NCBI RefSeq assembly: GCF_003751845.1
Contig: NZ_RJKQ01000002.1
Span: 248,001 to 312,000 of the forward strand
Direction of reading: 5' to 3'
DNA: 64,000 bases
Source: Enterobacter sp. BIGb0383
GTDB taxonomy: Bacteria; Pseudomonadota; Gammaproteobacteria; Enterobacterales; Enterobacteriaceae
Part shown: positions 18,333 to 28,180 of the stretch, one piece after another
Numbering within the stretch: position 1 is the stretch's first letter
Layout: every line of letters begins with the position of its first letter
Position numbers and translations under genes: made by a program
The notes under the pieces: model-generated
What the model was told of the DNA's origin: nothing
The model's database searches: none
The model's input: only the letters and a program-made list of their open reading frames with translations

Positions 18333-19802
18333 ATGTCATCGTTGCAAATTTCGCAAGGCACGTTTCGCCTGAGCGATACAAAAGTACTGAAACTCGACGC
18401 ATTAAAGCTGGCCGCCGGGGAGAGCTGGGCCTTCGTGGGCACCAACGGCAGCGGAAAATCAGCCCTCGCCCGCGCCCTGGCGGGAGAGCTGACGCAGCTT
18501 GAAGGTGTGCGGCAGAGCGATTTTTCCCGCATCACCCGCCTGTCGTTTGAACAGCTACAGAAGCTGGTCAGCGACGAATGGCAGCGAAACAATACGGACC
18601 TGCTCAGCCCTGGGGAAGAGGATACCGGCCGCACGACGGCGGAGATTATCCAGGACGAGGTGAAAGACGCATCCCGCTGCGCAGAGCTGGCGGCACAGTT
18701 TGGTATCAGCGCCCTGCTCTCGCGGCGCTTTAAATATCTCTCCACCGGTGAAACCCGTAAAACCCTGCTTTGCCAGGCCCTGATGGCCGAGCCAGACCTG
18801 CTGATCCTTGATGAACCCTTTGACGGACTTGACGTCGCCTCGCGCCAGCAGCTGGCTGAGCTGCTGGCCGAACTGCACGCGGGCGGATTAACGCTGGTGC
18901 TGGTGCTTAACCGTTTTGATGAGATCCCCGATTTTGTCCAGTTCGCAGGCGTGCTGGCCGACTGTACGCTGACGGAAACCGGCGAGCGGGAAGCCCTGCT
19001 TCGACAGGTGCTGATCGCCCAGCTGGCCCACAGTGAAAAGCTCGGCACGATTATGCTACCCGAACCGGACGCGCCTGCCGCCCGCCACGGTCTTGATGCC
19101 AGCCAGCCGCTGATCCAGCTTAATGACGGCGTGGTGTCGTACAACGACCAGCCGATTATTCACCATCTGGACTGGACGGTAAAAACGGGCGAGCACTGGC
19201 ATATTGCCGGCCCCAACGGGGCCGGGAAATCGACCCTTCTGAGTCTGGTCACCGGCGACCATCCCCAGGGTTACAGCAACGATCTCACCCTGTTCGGCCG
19301 CCGCCGCGGCAGCGGTGAAACCATCTGGGATATTAAAAAACATATCGGCTACGTCAGCAGTAGCCTGCATCTGGACTACCGGGTCAGCACCACCGTACGC
19401 AATGTGATCCTCTCCGGCTATTTTGATTCCATCGGGATTTACCAGGCGGTATCGGACAAGCAGCACAAGCTGGTACAGCAGTGGCTGGATATTCTGGGAC
19501 TGGATAGCCGTACCGCAGACTCACCGTTCCACAGCCTTTCCTGGGGCCAGCAGCGGCTGGCGTTGATAGTCCGCGCCCTGGTGAAACACCCGACGCTACT
19601 GATCCTCGACGAGCCTCTGCAGGGGCTGGATCCGCTAAACCGCCAGCTGATCCGCCGCTTTGTTGACGTCCTGATTAGCGAGGGGGAAACCCAGCTGCTG
19701 TTTGTCTCTCACCACGCGCAGGACGCGCCGGACTGTATTACCCACCGGCTGACGTTCGTCCCTGCCGATAATATCTATCGCTACGAGATCAATCCCAAAT
19801 AA
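18333..19802 (+). CDS. modF: ABC-type ATPase ModF (molybdenum-related, function unclear)
   Basis: This 489-residue cytosolic protein is a tandem of two ABC ATPase domains: Walker A GTNGSGKS (36-43), signature LSTGE (136-140) and Walker B LLILDEP (156-162), then a second Walker A GPNGAGKS (293-300) with LSWGQQ and LLILDEP. E. coli ModF has 490 residues. It has no membrane domain, so it is not a classical transporter; its exact role is unsettled. The ATG at 18333 (MSSLQISQGTFRLSDTK) matches the E. coli start. The sequence is back to host-like GC content, in contrast to the colicin unit. Confidence 0.93.
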   Translation: MSSLQISQGTFRLSDTKVLKLDALKLAAGESWAFVGTNGSGKSALARALAGELTQLEGVRQSDFSRITRLSFEQLQKLVSDEWQRNNTDLLSPGEEDTGRTTAEIIQDEVKDASRCAELAAQFGISALLSRRFKYLSTGETRKTLLCQALMAEPDLLILDEPFDGLDVASRQQLAELLAELHAGGLTLVLVLNRFDEIPDFVQFAGVLADCTLTETGEREALLRQVLIAQLAHSEKLGTIMLPEPDAPAARHGLDASQPLIQLNDGVVSYNDQPIIHHLDWTVKTGEHWHIAGPNGAGKSTLLSLVTGDHPQGYSNDLTLFGRRRGSGETIWDIKKHIGYVSSSLHLDYRVSTTVRNVILSGYFDSIGIYQAVSDKQHKLVQQWLDILGLDSRTADSPFHSLSWGQQRLALIVRALVKHPTLLILDEPLQGLDPLNRQLIRRFVDVLISEGETQLLFVSHHAQDAPDCITHRLTFVPADNIYRYEINPK

Positions 19803-19976
19803 TGGGGAATACGCAGGGACGCGTAACTGTGATTTAATACGCCGGTTAGTGCATTAAAAAAATATAAGCAATTGCAGGCCATCCCCGTCTATTTCAGGGC
19901 AGATGGCCGATTTTATTTAGGCAAGCGAAAATAGCCCGACGAAGGACGCCGGGTGAATTTACTTTATAGGATGAAT

Positions 19977-20894
19977 ATGAATAAGCTATTCGGCTTTACG
20001 CGTTACCTCTCTCTGCTTCTGGTCGCTCTTATCACCTTTTCCACCGCCGTTCGCGCCGAAACCCCCACTGCCGAGGAGCTCCAGATGGAGCGGGCGATGG
20101 ATGCCATGCGCAGGGTCAGCGTAACCGGCCCTGAAAAGGTTAAGCTGGGCAATCAGGCCACGATTGATCTGCCGGCGGATTACACCTGGGTCCCACCCAA
20201 AGAGGCCGGCCAGTTTATGCGACTGATCGGCAACAGCGTCGACTCGTCATTCCACGGACTCATTTTCCACGACAATATTTCCGGCTTTGTGTCGATCGAA
20301 TATATTGATTCCGGTTATATCAAAGATGATGACGCCAAAGACTGGGATGCCGATGAACTGCTCGATAACCTGCAGGAAGGGACCAAAGAAGGTAATAAAT
20401 CCCGCGCCGAGCAGGGTATTGCCCCGATTGAAGTATTGGGCTGGGTGGAAAAACCGCATTATCTGCAGCCGACCCACCGCCTGGTCTGGTCTGCCGCGAT
20501 TCGCGATATCGGCAGCAACGTGCCGGAAGCGGAACAGGGTGTGAACTACAACACCTACCAACTGGGCCGTGAAGGCTATCTCTCTCTGAACCTGGTGACC
20601 GACCGCGGCACCGTGGAGAGCGAAAAACCGCTGGCTAACCAGCTCCTGAGCGCCGTGCACTTTAATGACGGCAAAGGCTACGGCGACTTTAATGCCTCCA
20701 CCGATAAAGTGGCCGAGTACGGTCTGGCCGCGCTGATCGGCGGGATCGCAGCCAAGAAACTGGGCCTGCTGGCGCTGATTGGCGTGACGCTGCTGAAGTT
20801 CTGGAAGCTGGGTGTGATCGGCATTGCGGCAGTCGGTATGGGCGCGAAAAAACTGCTGGCTCGCAAGAAATCTCACCCTGATCTCGACGCATGA
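19977..20894 (+). CDS. DUF2167 family exported membrane-anchored protein
   Basis: The protein has about 305 residues. It begins with a signal peptide (MNKLFGFTRYLSLLLVALIT, cleavage likely after AVRA), followed by a DUF2167-type periplasmic part and a C-terminal hydrophobic region (about 245-295) with a Lys/Arg-rich end, suggesting one or two membrane spans. I prefer the ATG at 19977 (AGG six bases upstream) over 19971. The stop overlaps the start of the following protease-like gene in an ATGA motif, so both are coupled. The family has no established function; a role with the protease is inferred from coupling only. Confidence 0.75.
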   Translation: MNKLFGFTRYLSLLLVALITFSTAVRAETPTAEELQMERAMDAMRRVSVTGPEKVKLGNQATIDLPADYTWVPPKEAGQFMRLIGNSVDSSFHGLIFHDNISGFVSIEYIDSGYIKDDDAKDWDADELLDNLQEGTKEGNKSRAEQGIAPIEVLGWVEKPHYLQPTHRLVWSAAIRDIGSNVPEAEQGVNYNTYQLGREGYLSLNLVTDRGTVESEKPLANQLLSAVHFNDGKGYGDFNASTDKVAEYGLAALIGGIAAKKLGLLALIGVTLLKFWKLGVIGIAAVGMGAKKLLARKKSHPDLDA

Positions 20895-21589
20895 AACTGC
20901 TGTTTCTGCTGCTAAAGGGTGCCTCGCTCGGGAAGTTTATGCTGTCCGGCGGCACGATGCTGCTGTCGGTCATCACCTATGCGATGGTCTTTGGCTGGCC
21001 CTATGCCGTCGGCTTTGTGGTCCTGCTCTTTTGTCATGAGCTGGGCCACTACCTCGCCGCACGGCAGCGGAACCTTGATGTCGGCCTGCCGATGTTTATC
21101 CCTTTCGTCGGGGCGTGGATCGGCCTGAAAGAGCAGATCCCGGATGCGGAAACCGAAGCCTGGGTCGGCATTGCCGGCCCGCTTCTGGGGTCACTTGCCG
21201 CCGCGGGCTGCTACTTTCTGGCCCGGCATTACGGCAGCTCTCTGCTGCTGGCCCTCTCGTACTCGGGCTTTCTGCTGAACCTGTTTAATCTGATCCCCGT
21301 TCCGCCTCTCGACGGCGGGCGTGTTACCGCTGCCATTTCGCGTAAGATCTGGTATCCGGGAATTCCGATTTTGCTGGGCTTTTTTTACCTCCATCCCAGC
21401 CCGCTTCTGCTGCTGGTCTGCGTACTGGCAGGTACACAGCTCTGGGCCCGGCGCAATGAAAGCAGCGAGTACAGCAGCACCCTGACCGCGGCCAAACGCG
21501 GCGAGTACGCCCTGCTCTACTTCGGGCTGGTGGCCTGGCTTTCGCTGATGACGTTTAACCTTCACGAGCAATTAGCCGCTTTCCGCTAG
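20891..21589 (+). CDS. M50 (site-2 protease) family membrane metalloprotease
   Basis: This 232-residue multi-span protein has the zinc motif HELGH at residues 49-53 inside a hydrophobic segment and the partner motif NLIPVPPLDGG at 133-143, whose aspartate (141) is the third zinc ligand. These are the hallmarks of intramembrane site-2 proteases. It lacks the PDZ domain of RseP and is much shorter, resembling compact SpoIVFB-like forms. It is translationally coupled to the DUF2167 gene, and a terminator separates it from galE. Its substrate is unknown; the DUF2167 protein is an obvious candidate or partner. Confidence 0.85.
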   Translation: MKLLFLLLKGASLGKFMLSGGTMLLSVITYAMVFGWPYAVGFVVLLFCHELGHYLAARQRNLDVGLPMFIPFVGAWIGLKEQIPDAETEAWVGIAGPLLGSLAAAGCYFLARHYGSSLLLALSYSGFLLNLFNLIPVPPLDGGRVTAAISRKIWYPGIPILLGFFYLHPSPLLLLVCVLAGTQLWARRNESSEYSSTLTAAKRGEYALLYFGLVAWLSLMTFNLHEQLAAFR

Positions 21590-21640
21590 GCCAGCCCTTG
21601 TGACGCCTCGCTTTTAAGATTAATCACACCTCTTACGCAG

Positions 21641-21672
21641 ACCCGCTTCCACAGCGGGTTTTCGCTTTTTCC
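21641..21672 (+). terminator. Terminator after the M50 protease gene
   Basis: ACCCGCT and AGCGGGT form the stem around TCCAC, followed by TTTCGCTTTTTC. It lies about 50 bp after the stop and upstream of the gal promoter region. Confidence 0.75.
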
Positions 21673-21700
21673 GTGCGCCTTATCGGGCGGAAAAAAATCA

Positions 21701-21716
21701 GTGTAAACGATTCCAC
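21701..21716. promoter_or_regulatory. External gal operator (OE)
   Basis: GTGTAAACGATTCCAC is identical to the E. coli external operator bound by GalR/GalS. Together with the internal operator it allows DNA looping over the gal promoters. Confidence 0.92.
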
Positions 21717-21728
21717 TATTTTATCCCA

Positions 21729-21757
21729 TGTCACACTTTTCGCATCTCTGATATGCT
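21729..21757 (+). promoter_or_regulatory. gal promoter region with CRP site
   Basis: The segment TGTCACACTTTTCGCAT is the E. coli-type CRP site of gal, and TATGCT at 21752-21757 is the -10 of P1. The arrangement OE, CRP site, -10 and OI is the same as in E. coli. Confidence 0.85.
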
Positions 21758-21794
21758 ATTTTTAGTTCATAACATAAGCGTAATGGAGCGAATT

Positions 21795-22811
21795 ATGAGG
21801 GTGTTAGTTACCGGTGGTAGCGGTTACATAGGAAGTCACACCTGCGTGCAGCTACTGCAGCAGGGTCATGACGTGATTATTCTCGATAATCTGTGCAACA
21901 GTAAGCGCAGCGTATTGCCGGTTATCGACCGTCTTGGCGGCAAGCAGGCCACCTTCGTTGAAGGGGATATTCGTAACGAAGCCCTGATGACGGAAATCCT
22001 CCACGATCACGCCATTGACGCGGTGATCCACTTTGCTGGTCTGAAAGCCGTCGGCGAGTCGGTCAGCAAACCGCTGGAGTACTACGACAACAACGTGAAC
22101 GGCACCCTGCGCCTGGTCTCCGCCATGCGCGCCGCTGGCGTGAAGAACTTTATTTTCAGCTCCTCTGCCACCGTCTACGGTGACCAGCCGCAGATCCCTT
22201 ATGTTGAAAGCTTCCCGACCGGGACACCGCAAAGCCCGTACGGCAAAAGTAAGCTGATGGTCGAGCAGATCCTTGCCGATCTGCAGACGGCCCAGCCGGA
22301 CTGGAGTATCGCCCTGCTGCGCTATTTCAACCCGGTTGGCGCCCACGCTTCCGGCGATATGGGTGAAGACCCGCAGGGGATCCCGAATAACCTGATGCCC
22401 TATATCGCCCAGGTGGCGGTAGGCCGTCGTGATTCGCTGGCGGTCTTTGGCAACGACTACCCGACCGACGACGGCACCGGCGTGCGTGACTATATCCACG
22501 TGATGGATCTCGCCGACGGCCACGTCGCCGCCATGCAGCAGCTGGCCGGTAAAGCGGGCGTGCATATTTATAACCTCGGTGCCGGCGTCGGCAGCAGCGT
22601 GCTGGACGTGATCAACGCCTTCAGCAAAGCCTGCGGCAAGCCGGTTAACTACCACTTCGCGCCTCGTCGCGCGGGCGATCTCCCGGCCTACTGGGCCGAT
22701 GCCAGCAAAGCTGACAAAGAGCTGAACTGGCGTGTGACCCGCACGCTGGATGAGATGGCGCAGGATACCTGGCACTGGCAGTCACGCCATCCGCAGGGTT
22801 ATCCGGATTAA
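21795..22811 (+). CDS. galE: UDP-glucose 4-epimerase
   Basis: This 338-residue NAD-dependent SDR enzyme interconverts UDP-galactose and UDP-glucose. The Rossmann motif GGSGYIGSH starts at residue 7, SSSATVYG holds the catalytic serine, and SPYGKSK holds the Tyr-x3-Lys pair. The start at 21795 (MRVLVTGG, with ATGGAGCG before it) matches E. coli. It leads galETKM, and the internal operator lies in its first codons. Confidence 0.98.
   Translation: MRVLVTGGSGYIGSHTCVQLLQQGHDVIILDNLCNSKRSVLPVIDRLGGKQATFVEGDIRNEALMTEILHDHAIDAVIHFAGLKAVGESVSKPLEYYDNNVNGTLRLVSAMRAAGVKNFIFSSSATVYGDQPQIPYVESFPTGTPQSPYGKSKLMVEQILADLQTAQPDWSIALLRYFNPVGAHASGDMGEDPQGIPNNLMPYIAQVAVGRRDSLAVFGNDYPTDDGTGVRDYIHVMDLADGHVAAMQQLAGKAGVHIYNLGAGVGSSVLDVINAFSKACGKPVNYHFAPRRAGDLPAYWADASKADKELNWRVTRTLDEMAQDTWHWQSRHPQGYPD
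21814..21829. promoter_or_regulatory. Internal gal operator (OI) inside galE
   Basis: GTGGTAGCGGTTACAT within codons 7-12 of galE is identical to the E. coli internal operator. It is 113 bp from OE, the looping distance known for gal. Confidence 0.9.
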
Positions 22812-22833
22812 ACGCAGTCCTTAAGGAACTCTC

Positions 22834-23880
22834 ATGGAGCAATTCAACCCTGTTGATCACCCGCATCGTCGCTACAATCCGCTGACCGATCAGTGGATTC
22901 TGGTGTCGCCTCACCGCGCGAAGCGTCCCTGGCAAGGGGCGCAGGAAACGCCTGCGAAGCAGACGCTGCCTGTCCACGACCCGGACTGCTTCCTGTGCCC
23001 GGGCAATGACCGCGTCACCGGTGATAAAAACCCTGACTATCCCGGCACTTACGTTTTCACTAACGACTTTGCGGCGCTGATGAGCGATACGCCGGACGCG
23101 CCGGAAAGCAATGACCCACTGATGCGCTGCCAGAGCGCACGCGGCACCAGCCGCGTGATCTGCTTTTCACCGGACCACAGCAAAACGCTGCCGGTGCTGA
23201 GCCTCGACGCCCTGGAGCAGGTCGTACAGACCTGGCAAGAGCAGACCGCCGAGCTGGGCCTGCGTTATCCCTGGGTGCAGGTTTTTGAGAACAAAGGCGA
23301 GGCGATGGGTTGCTCCAACCCGCATCCGCACGGCCAGATCTGGGCCAACAGTTTCCTGCCCAATGAAGCCGAGCGTGAAGACCGGCTTCAGAAGGCTTAT
23401 TTCGCCGAACAGGGTTCACCGATGCTGGTGGACTACGTTCAGCGCGAGCTGGCTGACGGCAGCCGTACGGTAGTGGAAACCACCCACTGGCTGGCTGTGG
23501 TTCCCTACTGGGCCGCATGGCCGTTTGAAACCCTGTTGCTGCCGAAGGCGCACGTTCAGCGCATCACCGATCTGAGTGCCGAACAGCGTAGCGATCTGGC
23601 CCTGGCGCTGAAAAAACTCACCAGCCGCTACGATAACCTGTTCCAGTGCTCGTTCCCCTACTCGATGGGCTGGCACGGCGCGCCGTTTAACGGCGAAGAG
23701 AATACCCACTGGCAGCTTCACGCCCACTTCTACCCGCCGCTGCTGCGCTCTGCCACCGTTCGCAAGTTTATGGTGGGCTACGAAATGCTGGCAGAAACCC
23801 AGCGCGACCTGACGGCAGAGCAGGCCGCTGAGCGCCTGCGTGCGGTCAGCGATATCCATTTTCGCGAATCCGGAGAATAA
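22834..23880 (+). CDS. galT: Galactose-1-phosphate uridylyltransferase
   Basis: This 348-residue enzyme transfers UMP between UDP-glucose and galactose-1-phosphate in the Leloir pathway. The nucleophilic histidine lies in the motif [11 protein letters not shown], and zinc-type cysteines occur in DCFLCPGN. It follows galE by 22 bp with AAGGAAC before the start, and galK follows after 2 bp. Confidence 0.98.
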   Translation: MEQFNPVDHPHRRYNPLTDQWILVSPHRAKRPWQGAQETPAKQTLPVHDPDCFLCPGNDRVTGDKNPDYPGTYVFTNDFAALMSDTPDAPESNDPLMRCQSARGTSRVICFSPDHSKTLPVLSLDALEQVVQTWQEQTAELGLRYPWVQVFENKGEAMGCSNPHPHGQIWANSFLPNEAEREDRLQKAYFAEQGSPMLVDYVQRELADGSRTVVETTHWLAVVPYWAAWPFETLLLPKAHVQRITDLSAEQRSDLALALKKLTSRYDNLFQCSFPYSMGWHGAPFNGEENTHWQLHAHFYPPLLRSATVRKFMVGYEMLAETQRDLTAEQAAERLRAVSDIHFRESGE

Positions 23881-23882
23881 CA

Positions 23883-25031
23883 ATGAGTCTGAAAGATAAA
23901 ACCCAATCCCTGTTTGCTGAAAAATTTGGCTACCCTGCCACCCACGCTATCCAGGCCCCGGGCCGCGTCAATCTGATTGGCGAACATACCGACTATAACG
24001 ACGGTTTTGTTCTGCCCTGCGCCATCGATTATCAGACGGTCATCAGCTGCGCCCCGCGCCCGGACCGCATCGTTCGCGTGATCGCCGCCGACTACGACAA
24101 TCAGGAAGACAGCTTCTCGCTGGATGCGCCGATTGTCGCCCATGACAGCCAGCAGTGGTCAAACTACGTGCGCGGCGTGGTGAAACATCTGCAAAAACGT
24201 AGCAATGCGTTTGGCGGTGCGGATCTGGTTATCAGCGGCAACGTGCCGCAGGGCGCAGGATTAAGCTCCTCCGCCTCGCTGGAAGTGGCGGTCGGCACCG
24301 TCTTCCAGCAGCTTTATCATCTGCCGCTGGATGGCACTCAGGTCGCCCTGAACGGCCAGGAAGCGGAAAACCAGTTTGTCGGCTGCAACTGCGGCATCAT
24401 GGATCAGCTGATTTCGGCCCTGGGCAAAAAAGATCACGCCCTGCTGATCGACTGCCGCTCTCTGGGCAGCAAAGCCGTCTCCATGCCGGAAGGCGTGGCG
24501 GTGATCATTATCAACAGTAACTTTAAGCGCACCCTGGTCGGCAGCGAGTACAACACCCGCCGCGAACAGTGTGAAACCGGTGCCCGCTTCTTCCAGCAAA
24601 AAGCCCTGCGCGACGTCGAGCTGAGCCAGTTTAACGCCGTTGCCCACCAGCTTGATCCGGTGGTGGCAAAACGCGTTCGCCACGTGCTGACCGAAAACGC
24701 CCGCACCGTTGAAGCCGCAGACGCCCTGGAAAAAGGCGATCTGCTGCGCATGGGCGTGCTGATGGCCGAGTCTCATGCCTCCATGCGCGATGATTTCGAA
24801 ATTACCGTGCCGCAGATCGATACCCTGGTCGAGATTGTGAAAGCCACCATCGGCGAGCGCGGCGGCGTGCGCATGACCGGCGGCGGCTTCGGCGGCTGTA
24901 TCGTCGCCCTGGTACCGGAATCGCTGGTGCCGGAAGTGAAACAGGCTGTCGCCGATCAATATGAAGCCGCAACCGGTATCAAAGAGACCTTCTACGTCTG
25001 CAAAGCATCCCAGGGGGCCGGCCAGTGCTAA
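23883..25031 (+). CDS. galK: Galactokinase
   Basis: This 382-residue GHMP kinase phosphorylates galactose at C1. The galactokinase signature [16 protein letters not shown] is at about residues 27-42, the ATP loop [16 protein letters not shown] near 119-134 and the third GHMP motif [13 protein letters not shown] near the C terminus. It overlaps galM by 7 bp, implying coupled translation. Confidence 0.98.
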   Translation: MSLKDKTQSLFAEKFGYPATHAIQAPGRVNLIGEHTDYNDGFVLPCAIDYQTVISCAPRPDRIVRVIAADYDNQEDSFSLDAPIVAHDSQQWSNYVRGVVKHLQKRSNAFGGADLVISGNVPQGAGLSSSASLEVAVGTVFQQLYHLPLDGTQVALNGQEAENQFVGCNCGIMDQLISALGKKDHALLIDCRSLGSKAVSMPEGVAVIIINSNFKRTLVGSEYNTRREQCETGARFFQQKALRDVELSQFNAVAHQLDPVVAKRVRHVLTENARTVEAADALEKGDLLRMGVLMAESHASMRDDFEITVPQIDTLVEIVKATIGERGGVRMTGGGFGGCIVALVPESLVPEVKQAVADQYEAATGIKETFYVCKASQGAGQC

Positions 25032-26065
25032 CCGAAAATACCCAACCGGCACCCGACGGGCTGCCGTTCCGGCTGCTGACCCTGCGCAATAGCGCGGGGA
25101 TGGTGGTCACGCTGATGGACTGGGGCGCCACGCTCCTGTCCGCGAAAGTGCCTTTGTCCGACGGCAGCGTGCGTGAGACCCTTCTTGGCTGCGCGACTCC
25201 GCTGCAGCACACGCAGCAGGCGGCATTTCTCGGCGCGTCTATTGGCCGCTACGCCAACCGCATTAAAGAGAGCCGCTTTAGCCTCGGCGACGTGGAATAT
25301 ACGCTCAGCCCAAGCCAGGAGCAGCACCAGCTCCACGGCGGGCCGGAAGGCTTCGATAAGCGCCGCTGGCAGGTGGCTCATCAGGACGAAAGCAGCGCCC
25401 GCCTGACTCTGAACTCGCCGGACGGCGACCAGGGCTTCCCGGGCAATCTCAGCGTCAGCGTGCTCTATCGGGTGACCGAAGATAATCGCCTGTCGATTGA
25501 GTATCGTGCCACCGTCGATAAAGCCTGCCCGGTCAACCTGACCAACCACGCCTACTTTAACCTCGACGGCGTCCGCAGCGATGTGCGCAACCACAAGCTG
25601 CAGCTGCTGGCCGACGCCTGGCTGCCGGTCGATGAGCTGGGGATCCCCGAAAGCGACCCGCAAAGTGTCGCTGAGACGGGCTTTGACTTCCGCACGCCGA
25701 AGCGTATCGCCGACGATTTCCTCAACGATGAGAATCAGCGCAAGGTGAAAGGCTACGACCACGCCTTCCTGCTGCAGGCGAAAGGCGATGCCGGCCAGCC
25801 GGCCGCACACCTCTGGTCTGCGGATGAAAAGCTGCAGATGACGGTCTATACCTCCGCCCCTGCGCTGCAGTTTTACTCCGGTAACTACCTGGCGGGCACC
25901 CCGTCCCGTGAGGCTGATGCCTTCGAGGCGTTCCAGGGCCTGGCGCTGGAAAGCGAATTCCTCCCGGACTCGCCCAACCACCCCGAATGGCCCCAGCCGG
26001 ACTGCATTCTTCGTCCCGGCGTTGAGTACGTCAGCCTGACGGACTATCAGTTTATTCCTGCGTAA
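25025..26065 (+). CDS. galM: Aldose 1-epimerase (mutarotase)
   Basis: This 346-residue enzyme converts beta- to alpha-D-galactose, the form used by GalK. The catalytic histidine is in [13 protein letters not shown] and the catalytic glutamate in [16 protein letters not shown]. It is the last gal gene, overlapping galK, and is followed by a clear terminator. Confidence 0.97.
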   Translation: MLTENTQPAPDGLPFRLLTLRNSAGMVVTLMDWGATLLSAKVPLSDGSVRETLLGCATPLQHTQQAAFLGASIGRYANRIKESRFSLGDVEYTLSPSQEQHQLHGGPEGFDKRRWQVAHQDESSARLTLNSPDGDQGFPGNLSVSVLYRVTEDNRLSIEYRATVDKACPVNLTNHAYFNLDGVRSDVRNHKLQLLADAWLPVDELGIPESDPQSVAETGFDFRTPKRIADDFLNDENQRKVKGYDHAFLLQAKGDAGQPAAHLWSADEKLQMTVYTSAPALQFYSGNYLAGTPSREADAFEAFQGLALESEFLPDSPNHPEWPQPDCILRPGVEYVSLTDYQFIPA

Positions 26066-26071
26066 TTCCCG

Positions 26072-26096
26072 GCCCTCTGCAAAGAGGGCTTTTTTC
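26072..26096 (+). terminator. Terminator of galETKM
   Basis: GCCCTCT and AGAGGGC pair around GCAA and are followed by T6, 7 bp after the galM stop. Confidence 0.92.
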
Positions 26097-26227
26097 GCTT
26101 CTCCTGCCGAAAATAACGCCAGTTGCAGACAAAATCGCAACCCTGCATTCACAAGCACCTTACACTGCGCCGCTATTTTCGCTATGGTTAAGGTTATGCG
26201 TTGCCGCTGACGAGGTCAGGGCAATAT

Positions 26228-26246
26228 AATGAGAATTGTTATCATT
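26228..26246. promoter_or_regulatory. Candidate Fur box upstream of gpmA
   Basis: AATGAGAATTGTTATCATT resembles the 19-bp Fur consensus and lies 66-84 bp before gpmA. It suggests iron-linked control of this glycolytic mutase. Confidence 0.65.
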
Positions 26247-26311
26247 CAATCAAAAACTCATACACCGCCCCCATGCTGCTGCATGACAACGTGTATCAAA
26301 GGAGTAATACG

Positions 26312-27064
26312 ATGGCTGTAACTAAGCTGGTCCTGGTTCGTCACGGCGAAAGCCAGTGGAACAATGAAAACCGCTTCACCGGTTGGTACGATGTTGACCT
26401 GTCCGAAAAAGGCCAGGGCGAAGCAAAAGCAGCGGGTAAACTGCTGAAAGCGGAAGGCTATAGCTTCGATTTTGCTTATACCTCCGTGCTGAAACGTGCC
26501 ATCCATACCCTGTGGAACATCCTGGACGAACTGGATCAGGCCTGGCTGCCGGTTGAGAAATCCTGGAAACTGAACGAGCGTCACTACGGCGCACTGCAGG
26601 GTCTGAACAAAGCCGAAACCGCTGAGAAATACGGTGACGAGCAGGTTAAACAGTGGCGTCGTGGCTTCGCGGTTACCCCGCCGGAGCTGACCAAAGACGA
26701 CGAGCGTTTCCCGGGCCACGACCCGCGCTACGCATCACTGACTGAGAAAGAGCTGCCGACCACCGAGAGCCTGGCGCTGACGATTGAACGCGTGATCCCG
26801 TTCTGGAACGAATCCATCCTGCCACGCATGAAGTCCGGCGAGCGCGTTATCGTTGCTGCACACGGTAACTCCCTGCGTGCGCTGGTGAAGTTCCTTGATA
26901 ACCTGAGTGAAGATGAGATCCTCGAACTGAACATCCCGACCGGCGTACCGCTGGTGTATGAGTTCGACGAGAACTTCAAGCCGCTGAAACGTTACTACCT
27001 GGGCAACGCCGACGAAATCGCCGCGAAAGCCGCAGCGGTGGCTAACCAGGGTAAAGCCAAATAA
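26312..27064 (+). CDS. gpmA: 2,3-bisphosphoglycerate-dependent phosphoglycerate mutase
   Basis: This 250-residue glycolytic enzyme interconverts 3- and 2-phosphoglycerate. The phospho-histidine motif [10 protein letters not shown] is at residues 8-17, and the second histidine is in [12 protein letters not shown]. The ATG at 26312 ([12 protein letters not shown], with AAAGGAG upstream) gives the E. coli length; an in-frame extension is discarded. It stands alone, with a Fur-like box upstream and a terminator shared with the convergent aroG. Confidence 0.98.
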   Translation: MAVTKLVLVRHGESQWNNENRFTGWYDVDLSEKGQGEAKAAGKLLKAEGYSFDFAYTSVLKRAIHTLWNILDELDQAWLPVEKSWKLNERHYGALQGLNKAETAEKYGDEQVKQWRRGFAVTPPELTKDDERFPGHDPRYASLTEKELPTTESLALTIERVIPFWNESILPRMKSGERVIVAAHGNSLRALVKFLDNLSEDEILELNIPTGVPLVYEFDENFKPLKRYYLGNADEIAAKAAAVANQGKAK

Positions 27065-27081
27065 GGTCAACCCCGGACATA

Positions 27082-27112
27082 AAAAAAGCGCGGAGCCTTC
27101 CGCGCTTTTTTA
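27082..27112. terminator. Bidirectional terminator between gpmA and aroG
   Basis: AAAAGCGCGG and CCGCGCTTTT pair around AGCCTT, with A and T runs on either side, between the two converging genes. Confidence 0.9.
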
Positions 27113-27127
27113 TTGCCCGCCGGAGCC

Positions 27128-28180
27128 TTAGCCGCGACGTGCTTTAACCGCTGCTGCCAGCTGACGCAGGATCGCGTCGGTATCTTCCCAGCCGATACAG
27201 GCATCGGTGACGCTCTTACCGTAAACCAGCGGTTCACCGCCTTCGAGGTTCTGGTTACCTTCCACCAGATGGCTTTCGATCATCACACCGATAATCGCCT
27301 TTTCCCCACCGGCAACCTGCTGGCAAACATCCTCGCCCACTTCCATCTGCTTTTTAAACTGCTTGCTGGAGTTGGCATGGCTGAAGTCGATCATTACCTG
27401 TGCGGGCAGACCGGATTTCTCCAGCCCCTCTTTCACTTCCGCCACGTGTTTTGCGCTGTAGTTCGGGGTTTTGCCGCCGCGCAGAATGATATGGCAGTCG
27501 CCGTTACCGCTGGTATTCACAATGGCGGAGTGGCCCCATTTGGTCACCGACAGGAAGCAGTGCGGTGCACCCGCGGCGTTGATAGCGTCAATCGCCACCT
27601 TAATGGTGCCGTCGGTCCCATTCTTAAAGCCCACCGGGCAGGAGAGGCCCGAGGCCAGCTCGCGGTGCACCTGAGATTCCGTGGTGCGTGCGCCAATGGC
27701 GCCCCAGCTCATCAGATCCGCCAGGTACTGCGGAGTGATCATATCAAGGAACTCCCCCGCCGCCGGCAGGCCGCTGTCGTTAATATCCAGCAGCAGCTTA
27801 CGGGCAATGCGCAGGCCGTCATTGATGCAGTAGCTGTTATCCATATGCGGATCGTTAATCAGCCCTTTCCAGCCCACGGTGGTACGCGGCTTTTCAAAAT
27901 AGACCCGCATCACCACTTCCAGCTCGCCTTTCAGCTCCTCACGCAGCGCCAGCAGGCGTTCGGCATACTCTTTCGCCGCCGCCGGATCGTGAATGGAGCA
28001 CGGGCCAATCACCACCAGCAGGCGATCGTCACTGCCTTTGAGAATTTTGTGGATCGCCTTGCGCGCGCCTGCAACCGTTGTGGCAGCGCGATCGGTGGCA
28101 GGGAATTTTTCAAGGAGCGCTACAGGAGGTAATAACTCGTTGATCTCTTTAATGCGTAAATCATCGTTCTGATAGTTCAT
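27128..28180 (-). CDS. aroG: 3-deoxy-7-phosphoheptulonate synthase, phenylalanine-sensitive type
   Basis: This 350-residue metalloenzyme condenses phosphoenolpyruvate and erythrose-4-phosphate, the entry to the shikimate pathway. Conserved blocks include VVIGPCSIHD near residue 57, MRVYFEKPRTTVGWKGLIND, the GAIGARTTESQVHRE segment and MIDFSHANSSKQ. Length and sequence fit AroG rather than AroF or AroH. A TyrR box lies 70-90 bp upstream, as in E. coli. Confidence 0.97.
   Translation of the reverse strand: MNYQNDDLRIKEINELLPPVALLEKFPATDRAATTVAGARKAIHKILKGSDDRLLVVIGPCSIHDPAAAKEYAERLLALREELKGELEVVMRVYFEKPRTTVGWKGLINDPHMDNSYCINDGLRIARKLLLDINDSGLPAAGEFLDMITPQYLADLMSWGAIGARTTESQVHRELASGLSCPVGFKNGTDGTIKVAIDAINAAGAPHCFLSVTKWGHSAIVNTSGNGDCHIILRGGKTPNYSAKHVAEVKEGLEKSGLPAQVMIDFSHANSSKQFKKQMEVGEDVCQQVAGGEKAIIGVMIESHLVEGNQNLEGGEPLVYGKSVTDACIGWEDTDAILRQLAAAVKARRG

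Noticed and set aside
18005-19144. Minus-strand open reading frame overlapping modF and the colicin start
   Set aside because: Composition is Ser/Arg-rich antisense of modF; both overlapping genes on established frames are far better supported.
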